A stretch of DNA of 64,000 nucleotides, taken from the NCBI RefSeq assembly GCF_016863475.1, contig NZ_BOOY01000031.1:1-64000 (forward strand). Direction: 5' to 3'. Below, piece by piece: positions 7,453-20,894 of the stretch. This DNA comes from Spirilliplanes yamanashiensis (GTDB taxonomy: Bacteria; Actinomycetota; Actinomycetes; Mycobacteriales; Micromonosporaceae). How positions within the stretch are numbered: the stretch's first letter is position 1; every line of letters starts with the position of its first letter. Under the pieces are notes generated by a model. That model saw only the letters and a program-made list of their open reading frames with translations, had not been told where the DNA came from and searched no databases. The position numbers were made by a program, and so were the translations under genes.

Positions 7453-8883
7453 TCAGCGCGGGACGACCTTCTCGATGGCCCACTCGCGCCAGCCGTCGAG
7501 CTTGTCCGCCGCGGCGGCGTGCTGGTCGGCCACCGGGCCCGGGCCCGTCGAGCCCGGGGTGGTGCGGGCGGCCAGGGCCGAGCGGACCGACAGGACCTCG
7601 CGGACCGACGGGTCGAGGTGCTCGCTGACGCTCTTCAGGTCGTCGTCGGTGACCTCGTCCAGTTCGCACTCGCGGGCCGCGCACAGCGCCACCAGCTTGC
7701 CGGTGATCTCGTGCGCGTCGCGGAACGGCACGTCGCGGCGGACCAGCCAGTCCGCCACCTCGGTGGCCAGCGAGTAGCCGACCGGGGCGGCCGCGGCGAG
7801 GCGGTCCACCCGGACCGTCATCGTCGAGATCATCCCGGCCAGCGCGGGCAGCAGCAGCTGGAGGGTGTCGACCGCGTCGAACGCGGGCTCCTTGTCCTCC
7901 TGCATGTCGCGGTCGTACGCCAGCGGCAGGCCCTTCAGCATCGTCAGCACCGCGACGAGGCCGCCGACGAGCCGGCCGGACTTGCCGCGGGCCAGCTCGG
8001 CGATGTCCGCGTTCTTCTTCTGCGGCATGATCGACGAGCCGGTGGCGAACGCGTCGTCCAGCTCGACCCAGCCGAACTCCTGCGACGTCCACAGCACCAC
8101 CTCCTCGCCGAGGCGGGACAGGTGCACGCCGATCAGCGCGGTGACGAACAGGAACTCGGCGACGAAGTCGCGGTCGCCGACGGCGTCCATCGAGTTCGCG
8201 GCGGGCGCCTTGAAGCCCAGCTCCTTGGCCACCGCGGCCGGGTCGAGCGGCAGCGACGAGCCGGCCAGGGCGCCGGAGCCCAGCGGGCAGGTCGCGGCGC
8301 GCTCGTCCCAGTCGCGCAGCCGGTCCAGGTCGCGCAGCAGCGGCTGCACGTGGGCCAGCAGCCAGTGGCCGAACGTGACCGGCTGGGCGTGCTGCACGTG
8401 CGTCATGCCGGGCGCCGGGGTGTCGATGTGGCGCTCGGCCTGCTCGACGAGGGCGTCGGCCAGCTCGACCAGGCGGGCGGCGACGCCGCGGGCGTGGTCG
8501 CGCAGGTACATCCGCAGGTCGGTGGCGACCTGGTCGTTGCGCGAGCGGCCGGCGCGCAGCTTGCCGCCGAGGGCGCCGAGGCGTTCCAGCAGGCCGCGTT
8601 CGAGGGCGGTGTGCACGTCCTCGTCCTCGACGGTGGGGCGGAACGCGCCGGACGCGCACGCCGCCTCCAGGTCGTCGAGCGCGGCCAGCATCTGGCCCAA
8701 CTCGTCCGGGTTCAGCAGGCCCGCGCCGGCCAGCACGCGCGCGTGGGCGCGGGACGCGGCGATGTCGTACGGGGCCAGGCGCCAGTCGAACTGGACGCTG
8801 ACGGACAGCCGGGCCAGGGCCTCGGCGGGGCCGCCGGCGAACCGGCCGCCCCACAGCGAGGTGCGTTCGTTCTGCTCACTCAC
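7453..8883 (-). CDS. argH: Argininosuccinate lyase
   Basis: Last step of arginine synthesis: splits argininosuccinate into arginine and fumarate. It is a 476-residue member of the fumarase/aspartase superfamily. Landmarks are the N-terminal SLWGGRF, the HTALERGLLERLG and KLRAGRSRNDQVATDLR segments, the TPGMTH-like PAPGMTHVQHAQPV, and the signature loop GSSIMPQKKNAD (about residues 286-297) carrying the flexible catalytic serine. The start is GTG at 8883, four bases after argG ends. It is the promoter-distal gene of argCJBDFRGH and is followed by a strong hairpin. The assignment is certain. Confidence 0.98.
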   Translation of the reverse strand: MSEQNERTSLWGGRFAGGPAEALARLSVSVQFDWRLAPYDIAASRAHARVLAGAGLLNPDELGQMLAALDDLEAACASGAFRPTVEDEDVHTALERGLLERLGALGGKLRAGRSRNDQVATDLRMYLRDHARGVAARLVELADALVEQAERHIDTPAPGMTHVQHAQPVTFGHWLLAHVQPLLRDLDRLRDWDERAATCPLGSGALAGSSLPLDPAAVAKELGFKAPAANSMDAVGDRDFVAEFLFVTALIGVHLSRLGEEVVLWTSQEFGWVELDDAFATGSSIMPQKKNADIAELARGKSGRLVGGLVAVLTMLKGLPLAYDRDMQEDKEPAFDAVDTLQLLLPALAGMISTMTVRVDRLAAAAPVGYSLATEVADWLVRRDVPFRDAHEITGKLVALCAARECELDEVTDDDLKSVSEHLDPSVREVLSVRSALAARTTPGSTGPGPVADQHAAAADKLDGWREWAIEKVVPR

Positions 8884-8887
8884 GTGA

Positions 8888-10089
8888 TCAGTGTCCCTGA
8901 AGCCGGTTGTCGCGCGCCGCGGCCATCCGCGACGGCAGGCCCCACAGCTGCACGAAGCCCTTGGCCAGCGACTGGTCGAACGTGTCGCCCGTGTCGTAGG
9001 TGGCCATGCCGAAGTCGTACAGGCTGGCCTCGGAGCGCCGGCCGGTGACGACCGCGCGGCCGCCGTGCAGGGTGAGCCGCACGTCGCCGGACACGGCCTC
9101 CTGCGCCGAGTCGATGAACGAGTCCAGCGCGTACTTCAGCGGCGAGAACCACAGGCCGTCGTAGACCAGCTCGGCCCAGCGCTGGTCGACGCCGCGCTTG
9201 AACCGGGCCAGGTCGCGCTCGACGGTGACGTTCTCCAGCTCCTGGTGGGCGGTGATGAGCGCGATCGCGCCCGGCGCCTCGTACACCTCGCGGCTCTTGA
9301 TGCCGACGAGCCGGTCCTCGACCATGTCGAGGCGGCCGACGCCCTGCGCGCCCGCGCGCCGGTTCAGCTCGGCGATGGCCTGCAGCGGGGTGACGGTCTC
9401 GCCGTCGATGGCGACCGGGTTGCCGCGGTCGAACGTGATGACGACCTCGTCGGGGTCGCGCTGCACGGCCGGGTCCTGGGTGTAGCTGTAGATGTCCTCG
9501 ATGGGGCCGTTCCAGATGTCCTCGAGGAAGCCGGTCTCGACGGCGCGTCCCCACAGGTTCTGGTCGATCGAGTACGGCGACTTCGCCGACACCTCGATCG
9601 GCAGGCCCTTCTCCTCGGCCAGGGCGATCGCCTTGTCCCGCGTCCAGGCGAAGTCCCGGGCCGGGGCGATGACCTTGAGCGACGGGTCGAGGGCGCCGAT
9701 GCCGACCTCGAAGCGGACCTGGTCGTTGCCCTTGCCGGTGCAGCCGTGCGACACGATCGTGCCGCCGTGCTGCTTGGCGGCCTCGACCAGGTGCTTCACG
9801 ATCAGCGGCCGGCTCAGCGCCGACACCAGCGGGTAGCGGTCCATGTAGAGGGCGTTGGCGCGCAGCGCGGGCAGGCAGAAGTCCTGCGCGAACTCGTCGC
9901 GCGCGTCGACGACGACGCTCTCGGCGGCGCCGCAGTCCAGCGCGCGCTGCCGGATGACCTCCATGTCCTCGCCGCCCTGGCCCACGTCGAGCGCCACGGC
10001 GATGACCTCGCCGCCGGTCTGCTCGGCGAGGTACGGAATGGCCACGGAGGTGTCGAGGCCTCCGGAGAATGCGAGCACGACCCGCTCGG

Positions 10090-10093
<4 letters not shown>
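8888..10093 (-). CDS. argG: Argininosuccinate synthase
   Basis: Joins citrulline and aspartate, with ATP, to argininosuccinate. The 401-residue protein begins with the PP-loop ATP site [11 protein letters not shown] (about residues 8-18) and contains [24 protein letters not shown] and the C-terminal [14 protein letters not shown] segment, all typical of the ArgG family. The start is GTG at 10093, overlapping the argR stop by four bases (GTGA), which indicates translational coupling. It lies between argR and argH in the complete arginine operon and is expected to be repressed with it. Confidence 0.98.
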
Positions 10094-13535
<3,442 letters not shown>

Positions 13536-13539
<4 letters not shown>

Positions 13540-14711
13540 GACGAGTACGCCGAGTTCTCGTGCACGTAGGCGTGCGACAGGTCGGTGGTCCAGATCGTCG
13601 CCGACATCTCCGCCTCGTGCAGGTGGACGGTGATGCGCACGTCCCGGCCCGACAGGTCCACCTTGGACCGGTCCTCCGCGGCCGCGCCGCCCCGGCACAC
13701 CCACACTCCGTTGATGGCGACGTCGACCCGGTCGGGCTCGAACACCGCGCTGGTGACGCCGACGGCGGCCAGGATGCGGCCCCAGTTGGGGTCGTTGCCG
13801 AACAGCGCGGTCTTCACCAGGTTGTTGCGGGCCACCTCGCGGCCCACCATCACGGCGTCGGACTCGCTCGCCGCGCCCACCACCTCGATCGCGATGTGCT
13901 TGGTGGCGCCCTCGGCGTCGGCGATGAGCTGCTGCGCCAGGTCGTGGCACACCGCGGTGACCGCGGCCGTCAGCTCGTCCTGCTCGGGCTGCACCCCGGA
14001 CGCGCCGCTGGCCAGCAGCAGCACCGTGTCGTTCGTGGACATGCAGCCGTCGGCGTCGATCCGGTCGAACGTCAGCCGGGTCGCCTCGCGCAGCGCGGCG
14101 TCGAGGGCGTCCGGCCCGGCCACCGCGTCGGTGGTGACGACGACCAGCATCGTGGCCAGCGCGGGCGCCAGCATGCCGGCGCCCTTGGCGATGCCGCCGA
14201 CCGTCCAGCCGTCCGCCGAGGTGTGCACCGCGTTCTTGGCGACCGTGTCGGTGGTCATGATGGCCTCGGCGGCCGCCGGGCCGCCGTCGGCGGTCAGGGC
14301 CTTCACCGCGGCGGTGACGCCGGGCAGCAGCCGGTCCATCGGCAGCAGCTCGCCGATCAGGCCCGTGGAGCACACCGCGACGTCGCCCGCGCCGATCAGC
14401 GTCGGCTTCGGCGCCCCGCGCAGGGCGGCGGCCACGTGCTCGGCGGTGGCGTGGGTGTCCCGGAAGCCCTGGGTGCCGGTGCAGGCGTTGGCGCCGCCCG
14501 AGTTGAGCACGACGGCGCGCAGCACCCGGCCCTTGAGGACCTGCTGGCTCCACAGCACCGGCGCCGCCTTGACCCGGTTGCCGGTGAACACGCCGGCGGC
14601 GGTGAAGTCGGGGCCGTCGTTGACGACCAGCGCCACGTCGGCGCCGCCGCTGGCCTTCAGCCCGGCGGCCACGCCGCTGGCCCGGAACCCCTTCGGCGTG
14701 GTGATCGTCAC
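13536..14711 (-). CDS. argJ: Glutamate N-acetyltransferase / ornithine acetyltransferase (ArgJ)
   Basis: Transfers acetyl from acetylornithine to glutamate and so recycles the acetyl group in the cyclic arginine pathway. The 391-residue proenzyme self-cleaves in this family. The conserved cleavage region reads [13 protein letters not shown], with the nucleophile Thr187, slightly changed from the usual KGSGMIxPxMATML. Other landmarks are the oxyanion-type [31 protein letters not shown], and [14 protein letters not shown]. The GTG at 14711 overlaps the argC stop (GTGA). Whether it is mono- or bifunctional (also acetyl-CoA dependent) cannot be told. The operon shows no argA or argE. Confidence 0.96.
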
Positions 14712-15709
14712 GGCGCCACCCCGAACACACTCAGGCCGGTGGTCTCCGGCAGGCCGTACATCAGGTTGGCGTTCTGGACGGCCTGGCCAGCGGCGCCCTT
14801 GCCGAGGTTGTCGATCGCGCTGACCACGATGATCCGGCCCGAGTCGACGTCGAACGTGGCCTGCAGGTGGGCCGAGTTGGACCCGGCGGTGGCGGCGGTG
14901 TGCGGCCACACGTCCTCGGGCAGCACGTGCACGAACGGGCTGTCGGCGTACGCGGCCTGCAGCACCTCGCGCGGGTCGGCGCCGCCGAGCGGGCGGGCCG
15001 TGACCGTGGCGAGGATGCCGCGCGGCATCGGCGCGAGGATCGGCGTGAACGACAGCGACAACGCGCCGGTGGCCTGCTTGATCTCGGGGACGTGCTGGTG
15101 CGCGCCCACCTTGTACGGGCTGAGATCGCCCATCACCTCGCTGCCGAGCAGGTGCGTCTTGGCGTTCTTGCCCGCGCCGGAGGTGCCGGACGCCGCCACC
15201 ACGACCACGTCGTCCGCCGCCGCGATGCCGGAGCGCAGCAGCGGGGCGAGCGCCAGGACGGTGGCGACCGCGTAGCAGCCGGTGCTGGCGACCCGGTCGG
15301 CGGCGGCGATGCGCTCCCGCTGGCCGGGCAGCTCGGGCAGGCCGTACGTCCAGGTGCCGGCGTGCGCGCTGTTGTAGTAGAGCTCCCAGGCGGCCGCGTC
15401 GGCGAGCCGGTGGTCCGCGCCCAGGTCGACGACCTTGGTGCCCGCGGGCAGCTGGGCGGCGAGCGCGCCGCTCTGGCCGTGGGGCAGCGCCAGGAACACC
15501 AGGTCGGCGTCGGCCAGCTCGGCCGGCTCGGTCGCGGTGAGCATCAGGTTCAGCCCGGACAGCTGCGGGTGGACGGCCGCGACGGGCCGGCCCGCCTGGG
15601 AGTGCGCCGTCGCGGCGACGAGGTCGAACTCGGGGTGGCCGGCGATCAGGCGCAGGAGCTCGCCCCCCGCATACCCACTCGCCCCTGCCACGGCAACCCG
15701 GATGCCCAT
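14708..15709 (-). CDS. argC: N-acetyl-gamma-glutamyl-phosphate reductase
   Basis: NADPH-dependent reductase of the arginine pathway and first gene of the operon. The 333-residue protein starts with the dinucleotide fold [17 protein letters not shown]. The active-site cysteine is in ASTGCYAVA (about residue 147), followed by [11 protein letters not shown] and a C-terminal dimerisation region ending in [17 protein letters not shown]. The ATG at 15709 was preferred over the GTG six bases upstream because GGAGG lies five bases before the ATG, whereas it would touch the GTG. A candidate promoter and ARG box sit immediately upstream. Confidence 0.98.
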   Translation of the reverse strand: MGIRVAVAGASGYAGGELLRLIAGHPEFDLVAATAHSQAGRPVAAVHPQLSGLNLMLTATEPAELADADLVFLALPHGQSGALAAQLPAGTKVVDLGADHRLADAAAWELYYNSAHAGTWTYGLPELPGQRERIAAADRVASTGCYAVATVLALAPLLRSGIAAADDVVVVAASGTSGAGKNAKTHLLGSEVMGDLSPYKVGAHQHVPEIKQATGALSLSFTPILAPMPRGILATVTARPLGGADPREVLQAAYADSPFVHVLPEDVWPHTAATAGSNSAHLQATFDVDSGRIIVVSAIDNLGKGAAGQAVQNANLMYGLPETTGLSVFGVAP

Positions 15710-15719
15710 AACCACCTCC

Positions 15720-15731
15720 GCATGACTATGC
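15720..15731 (-). promoter_or_regulatory. Candidate ARG box (ArgR operator) before argC
   Basis: GCATGACTATGC is a perfect inverted repeat (GCAT-N4-ATGC), matching the centre of actinobacterial ARG boxes (TGCAT-N4-ATGCA type). It lies just downstream of the predicted -10 and upstream of the argC Shine-Dalgarno, where bound ArgR would block transcription. A clear second box, which ArgR sites often have, is not visible. Confidence 0.5.
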
Positions 15732-15736
15732 AGACG

Positions 15737-15765
15737 ACCGTATCAACCCCGCGGCGGCCCGGCAA
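15737..15765 (-). promoter_or_regulatory. Predicted argC operon promoter
   Basis: The -35 TTGCCG (15760-15765) and -10 TACGGT (15737-15742) are separated by exactly 17 bases on the minus strand. Both fit TTGNNN/TANNNT. The -10 lies about 28 bases before the argC ATG, giving a short leader that contains the ARG-box-like dyad. Confidence 0.5.
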
Positions 15766-15871
15766 GGCGATAAGGGCCGCGTCACCCTGCTCGGGGGAAC
15801 GGTGGAGGCGGGGTCGGCCGACCGGCCATTTCCATGTGCGGCGCACCCCGCGGCGCGGCTACGAAGAGCGC

Positions 15872-16501
15872 ATGGCCCACGAGCTGACGTACCCCCTGCT
15901 CCCCTGCCCCGACATCGACGAGATCGACGCGTTCTACGCGACGCTCGGCTTCGAGCGCACCTACCGGCAGGTGCGCCCCAACCCGTACGTCGCGCTCCGC
16001 CGGGAGGACCTGCACCTGCACTTCTTCGGGATGCCCGGCTTCGACCCCGAGCAGTCGTACGGCACCTGCCTCGTGCAGGTGCCGGACGTGCGGGCCCTGT
16101 GGACGGCGTTCGCCGACGGCATGCGCGCGGCGCACGGCAAGGTGCTCGTCGCCGGGCGCCCGCGGATGACCCGCCCCCGCCCGCGCCGCAACGACGGCGG
16201 CGTCACCGGCTTCAGCCTCGTCGACCCGGGCGGCAACTGGATCCGCGTCTTCCAGCAGCGCGACGCCGGCACCCCGCCCCCGGCGGACCGGCTGGCCCGC
16301 GCCGTGGAGAACGCGGTCGTGCTCGCCGACTCGCACGGCGACCACCGGCAGGCGGCGAAGATCCTCGACGGGGCCCTGGCCCGGGCGGGCGCGGACACCG
16401 ACCCGGCCGCGCTCGCCGAGGCGCTCGCCTACCGGGCCGAGCTGGCGGAGGTCCTGGGCGACGACCCGGGCGCGGCGGAGCCGCCCGACCGGCGCGGCTA
16501 G
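15872..16501 (+). CDS. VOC family (glyoxalase/bleomycin-resistance-like) protein with helical tail
   Basis: A 209-residue protein. Residues about 1-130 form a VOC (vicinal oxygen chelate) domain: LPCPDIDEIDAFYATLGFERTYRQ, LHLHFFGMPGFDPEQSYGTCLVQV, and TGFSLVDPGGNWIRVFQQ at its end. The remaining 75 residues are Ala-rich helices (AVENAVVLADSHGDHRQAAK...DPAALAEALAYRAELAEVLGD) that look like a short TPR-like bundle, an unusual add-on. It is a lone gene, divergent from argC and convergent with a GNAT gene (4-base overlap). Substrate and metal use are unknown. Bleomycin-type resistance is only one possibility within this fold. Confidence 0.8.
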   Translation: MAHELTYPLLPCPDIDEIDAFYATLGFERTYRQVRPNPYVALRREDLHLHFFGMPGFDPEQSYGTCLVQVPDVRALWTAFADGMRAAHGKVLVAGRPRMTRPRPRRNDGGVTGFSLVDPGGNWIRVFQQRDAGTPPPADRLARAVENAVVLADSHGDHRQAAKILDGALARAGADTDPAALAEALAYRAELAEVLGDDPGAAEPPDRRG

Positions 16502-17226
16502 CCCGCGAACCAAGCCGCGGCGATGCGGCGCGGCCGGAAGCCCAGGGCGGTGTAGACGGCGGCCGCGGCCGGGTTGTCGTGGTCGACCATCAGCGCCACC
16601 CGGGGGTGGGCGGCCAGCAGCTCGGCGGTGACGAACGCGCACACCGCGCGGGCCAGGCCCCGGCCGCGCGCCGCCGGGTCGGTCGCCACCCCGGCCAGGA
16701 AGCCGACCTCCGGGGCGGACCAGGCGTCGGCGGCGACCGCGCGCAGCCCGCCGTCGCCGCCGCGCAGGCCCGCCCAGCGGCGCACCCCGGCGCCGCCGGG
16801 ACGGGCGTAGGAGTCCGGCGCGGCGGTCTCCAGCAGGGCGGCCACCTCCGGGTCGTCGGCCGGGTCCAGCCACGCCACGCCGGGCGCCGGCGGCACCGGC
16901 TCCGCGGTCGACATCCACCCGAACGCGGCCGCGAACGCCAGCCCCGGCACGACGTCGGCCAGCCGCCGCAGCAGCGCCTCGTCGCCGACCGGCCGGAAGC
17001 GCGGGCCGACCTCCGGCAGCACCGCCCGCAGCAGCCCGGCGGCGGCGCGGGCACCGCCGGCGACCGCCAGCCGGTCCCGGCGCGACAGCTCCGGGCAGGC
17101 GACCGCCACGGCGTCACCAGCGGCCCAGGCGCGCACGCCGGGACGCAGGCCCTGCGCCGCCCACACGATCAGCTCGTCGCCCCCGGCCGCCGCCGCGACG
17201 GCGGCCGGGTCACGCAGCTCCCGCAA
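16498..17226 (-). CDS. GNAT family N-acetyltransferase
   Basis: A 242-residue protein. The acetyl-CoA-binding signature is FLAGVATDPAARGRGLARAVCAFV (about residues 175-198, R/Q-x-x-G-x-G/A loop ARGRGLA). It is followed by VDHDNPAAAAVYTALGFRP, the usual C-terminal GNAT strands. The N-terminal half is Ala/Gly-rich and not recognised. The apparent start is TTG at 17226, two bases after the pheT stop; a GTG at internal Val22 is the alternative. It is probably the last gene of the infC-to-pheT transcript. The substrate is unknown. Confidence 0.8.
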   Translation of the reverse strand: MRELRDPAAVAAAAGGDELIVWAAQGLRPGVRAWAAGDAVAVACPELSRRDRLAVAGGARAAAGLLRAVLPEVGPRFRPVGDEALLRRLADVVPGLAFAAAFGWMSTAEPVPPAPGVAWLDPADDPEVAALLETAAPDSYARPGGAGVRRWAGLRGGDGGLRAVAADAWSAPEVGFLAGVATDPAARGRGLARAVCAFVTAELLAAHPRVALMVDHDNPAAAAVYTALGFRPRRIAAAWFAG

Positions 17227-17230
17227 CGCC

Positions 17231-19693
17231 TCAGGCGCCCCGCAGGACCGCGCCGAAGCGCGCCGCCGCCGCCGCGACCGCCGCGTCGCGGGCCGCGACC
17301 GCCTCCTCGCCGGCGAGGGTGCGGTCCGGGGCGCGGAACGTCAGCTTGTACGCCAGCGAGCGCTTGCCCGCGCCGAGGGCGTCGGAGGCGTACACGTCGA
17401 ACAGGCGCACCGACTCCAGCAGCGGGCCCGCGCCCGCCGCCAGCACCTCCTGCACCTCGGCGGCCGGGACGGTGGCGTCCAGGACCAGGGCCACGTCGAT
17501 GAGCGCCGGCGGGAAGCCGGACACGGCGGGGCCGGTGGGCAGGTCCGCCGGGCCGATCGCGTCCAGGTCGAGCTCGGCGGCGCAGGTGCGCCTCGGCAGC
17601 TCCAGCGTGGCCAGCACCGACGGGTGCAGCTCGCCGGCGTGGCCCACGACGACGTCGCCGACCAGGATCTCCGCGCAGCGGCCCGGGTGCCACGGGGCCC
17701 GCTCGGCGGCGCGCACGCGCACCCGGTCGTCGGCGACGCCGGCGGCGGCCACGACGGTGCGGGCGGCCTCGACGGCGTCGGACCAGCTCGCCGGGCGGCC
17801 CGCGCCCCACCAGCCGGCCGGGGCGACGTCGCCGGTCAGCACCACCGCGGCGTGCCACGGCTGGCGCGGCACGGTGGCGTCGGCCGCCGCCCAGTCGGCG
17901 TCGCTGGGGCGGTGCGCCACGCCCATCGCGGGGGCGGCCGCCGCCACCAGGCGCGGCTCGAAGACCAGGCCCAGCTCGTACAGGGCCAGGTCGCGGTGGC
18001 CGCGGCCCAGGTTGCGGCGCAGGGTGGCCAGCATCGGCGGCAGCAGCGACGTGCGCAGCCGCGGCTCCTCCTCCGACAGCGGGTTGGTCAGGCGCACCGC
18101 GGAGCGGCGCGGGTCGTCGGCGGGCAGCCCGAACGCGTCGTCGGCGTCGGCCGGCACGAACGGGTACGACGTGATCTCCACGTACCCCTGCTCGGCGAGC
18201 GCGCGCCCCACGGACCGGCGGCGGCGCTGGCCCGCGGTGAGCCCGCGCCCGGCCAGGGCCGGGGGCAGCTCGCTGGGGATGTTGTCGTAGCCGTCGATGC
18301 GCGCCACCTCCTCGACCAGGTCGGCCGGGTCGGTGAGGTCGGGGCGCCAGCTCGGCGGCTGCACGGTGAGCACGTCGCCGCCGGTGACGGCGCAGCCGAT
18401 GGTGCCGAGCAGCTGCACCACCCGCTCGCGGGTGTACGGCACGCCGATGCGCCGGGCGGGCAGCGCGGAGTCGAGCGAGACCGGCGGCAGTGGCCGGACG
18501 TTGTCGACGTCCAGTACCCGGCCGTCGGGGGTGCCGCCGCCGTGCTCGACGAGCAGCGCGACGGCCCGCTCCAGCGCGACCAGCGGCAGCTGCGGGTCGA
18601 CGCCGCGCTCCCAGCGCTTGGCGGCCTCGCTGAACAGCCGGTGCCGGCGGGCGGTGCGCCCCACCATGACCGGGTCCCAGTGGGCGGCCTCGAACAGCAC
18701 GTCCACGGTGGTCGGCTGGACCTCGCTGGTCTCGCCACCCATGACCGCCGCCAGCGAGATGGGCCCGCTGTCGTCGCAGATCACCATGTCCTCGGCGTCG
18801 AGCACCCGGGCCACCCCGTCCAGGGTGGTCAGCTTCTCGCCCGCCCGGGCCCGGCGCACCACCAGCGGGCCGGTGAGCAGCCCCAGGTCGAACGCGTGCA
18901 TCGGCTGGCCCAGCTCGAGCATCAGGTAGTTGGTGATGTCGACCGGCAGGTTGATGGTGCGGATGCCGGCCGTGGTGAGCCGCTGCGCGATGAACGCGGG
19001 CGTGGCCGCCGACGGGTCGACCCCGCGCACGGCGCGCGCCGCGAACCGGTCGCAGCCGACGGTGTCCTCGATCCGCACGTCGTACGCGGGCTCGGGCGTC
19101 GCCGCCGTCGCCGCGCCCAGGGCCGGGTCGCGGAACGGGGTGCCGAACGCGTGCGACAGCTCGCGGGCGATGCCGCGCACGCTCAGCGCGTACCCGCGGT
19201 CGGGGGTGATCTCCAGCTCGAACAGCACGTCGTCGAGGCCGACGACCGGACGGGCGTCCTCGCCGGGGGTGCCGGAGCGCAGGACGATGATGCCGTCGTG
19301 GTCGTCGCCCAGGCCGAGCTCGCGCGCCGAGCAGATCATGCCGTGCGAATTGCGGCCGTAGGTCTTGCGCGCGCCGATCGCGAAGCCGCCCGGCAGCACA
19401 CCGCCCGGCAGGATCACCACGACGAGGTCGCCCTCGGCGAAGTTGCGGGCGCCGCAGACGATCTCCTGCGGCTCGGGGTTGCCGACGTCGACGGTGCAGA
19501 ACCGGATCGGCTTCTTGAACCCGGTCAGCTCCTCGATGGTCAGCACCCGGCCGACGACCAGGTCGCCGGTGACCGTGGCGCCCTGGTCGACGACGTCGTC
19601 CACCTCGATGCCGAGCCCGATCAGCGCCTGCTCGACGTCCGCGCCCGCGGGGATGTCCACGTACTCCTTGAGCCACGACAGCGGGAGCCGCAT
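17231..19693 (-). CDS. pheT: Phenylalanyl-tRNA synthetase beta subunit
   Basis: Beta chain of the alpha2-beta2 PheRS. The 820-residue protein has the usual order: MRLPLSWLKEYVDIP start, EMAP/tRBD-like domain (FCTVDVGNPEPQEIVCGARNFAEGD), B3/B4 editing domain (SHAFGTPFR...NLPVDITNYLMLELGQPMHAFD), B5 domain (near ERVVQLLGTIGC), catalytic-like core, and a C-terminal FDX-ACB domain (SGFPPALIDVALVLD...RLFDVY...KSLAYKLTFR). Its ATG lies one base after the pheS stop, so the two subunits are translationally coupled. Length and domain order are normal. Confidence 0.98.
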   Translation of the reverse strand: MRLPLSWLKEYVDIPAGADVEQALIGLGIEVDDVVDQGATVTGDLVVGRVLTIEELTGFKKPIRFCTVDVGNPEPQEIVCGARNFAEGDLVVVILPGGVLPGGFAIGARKTYGRNSHGMICSARELGLGDDHDGIIVLRSGTPGEDARPVVGLDDVLFELEITPDRGYALSVRGIARELSHAFGTPFRDPALGAATAATPEPAYDVRIEDTVGCDRFAARAVRGVDPSAATPAFIAQRLTTAGIRTINLPVDITNYLMLELGQPMHAFDLGLLTGPLVVRRARAGEKLTTLDGVARVLDAEDMVICDDSGPISLAAVMGGETSEVQPTTVDVLFEAAHWDPVMVGRTARRHRLFSEAAKRWERGVDPQLPLVALERAVALLVEHGGGTPDGRVLDVDNVRPLPPVSLDSALPARRIGVPYTRERVVQLLGTIGCAVTGGDVLTVQPPSWRPDLTDPADLVEEVARIDGYDNIPSELPPALAGRGLTAGQRRRRSVGRALAEQGYVEITSYPFVPADADDAFGLPADDPRRSAVRLTNPLSEEEPRLRTSLLPPMLATLRRNLGRGHRDLALYELGLVFEPRLVAAAAPAMGVAHRPSDADWAAADATVPRQPWHAAVVLTGDVAPAGWWGAGRPASWSDAVEAARTVVAAAGVADDRVRVRAAERAPWHPGRCAEILVGDVVVGHAGELHPSVLATLELPRRTCAAELDLDAIGPADLPTGPAVSGFPPALIDVALVLDATVPAAEVQEVLAAGAGPLLESVRLFDVYASDALGAGKRSLAYKLTFRAPDRTLAGEEAVAARDAAVAAAAARFGAVLRGA

Positions 19694-19694
19694 C

Positions 19695-20774
<1,080 letters not shown>

Positions 20775-20814
20775 TCAGCCATCGGGCAGTCTACGGAGGC
20801 ACGGCTGGGCCGCC

Positions 20815-20877
20815 GCCCGCCGGTCGAGGAAGTGCGCGCAGGAGTGAGGTCAGACCCGGCGCCCGCCACCGGCGGGC
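20815..20877 (-). promoter_or_regulatory. Attenuator-like alternative hairpins in the pheS leader
   Basis: In the transcript, the segment from 20877 to 20869 (GCCCGCCGG) can pair either locally with GGCGGGC (20867-20861; 7 bp, 3-base loop) or, 46 bases further on, with CCGGCGGGC (20823-20815; 9 bp). The two pairings exclude each other. The first arm lies within a possible short leader ORF, right after its only Phe codon. There is no T-run, so any control would be U-less termination or translational. GC-rich DNA gives such pairings by chance fairly often. Confidence 0.3.
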
Positions 20878-20894
20878 TCGATAAACGTGCTCAT
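20850..20894 (-). CDS. Possible pheS leader peptide (14 codons)
   Basis: A short frame, MSTFIEPAGGGRRV then stop, starts with an ATG that overlaps the stop of the preceding rRNA methyltransferase gene (ATGA). It has a near-perfect Shine-Dalgarno, GAGGAG, six bases upstream. It lies in the 134-base gap before pheS. Codon 4 is Phe encoded by TTT, a rare codon in this GC range. The next bases form the 5' arm of a hairpin. This arrangement would suit sensing of charged tRNA-Phe by ribosome stalling, but a single Phe codon is weaker than in classical leaders. That the frame is translated looks likely; its regulatory role is a hypothesis. Confidence 0.4.
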   Translation of the reverse strand: MSTFIEPAGGGRRV

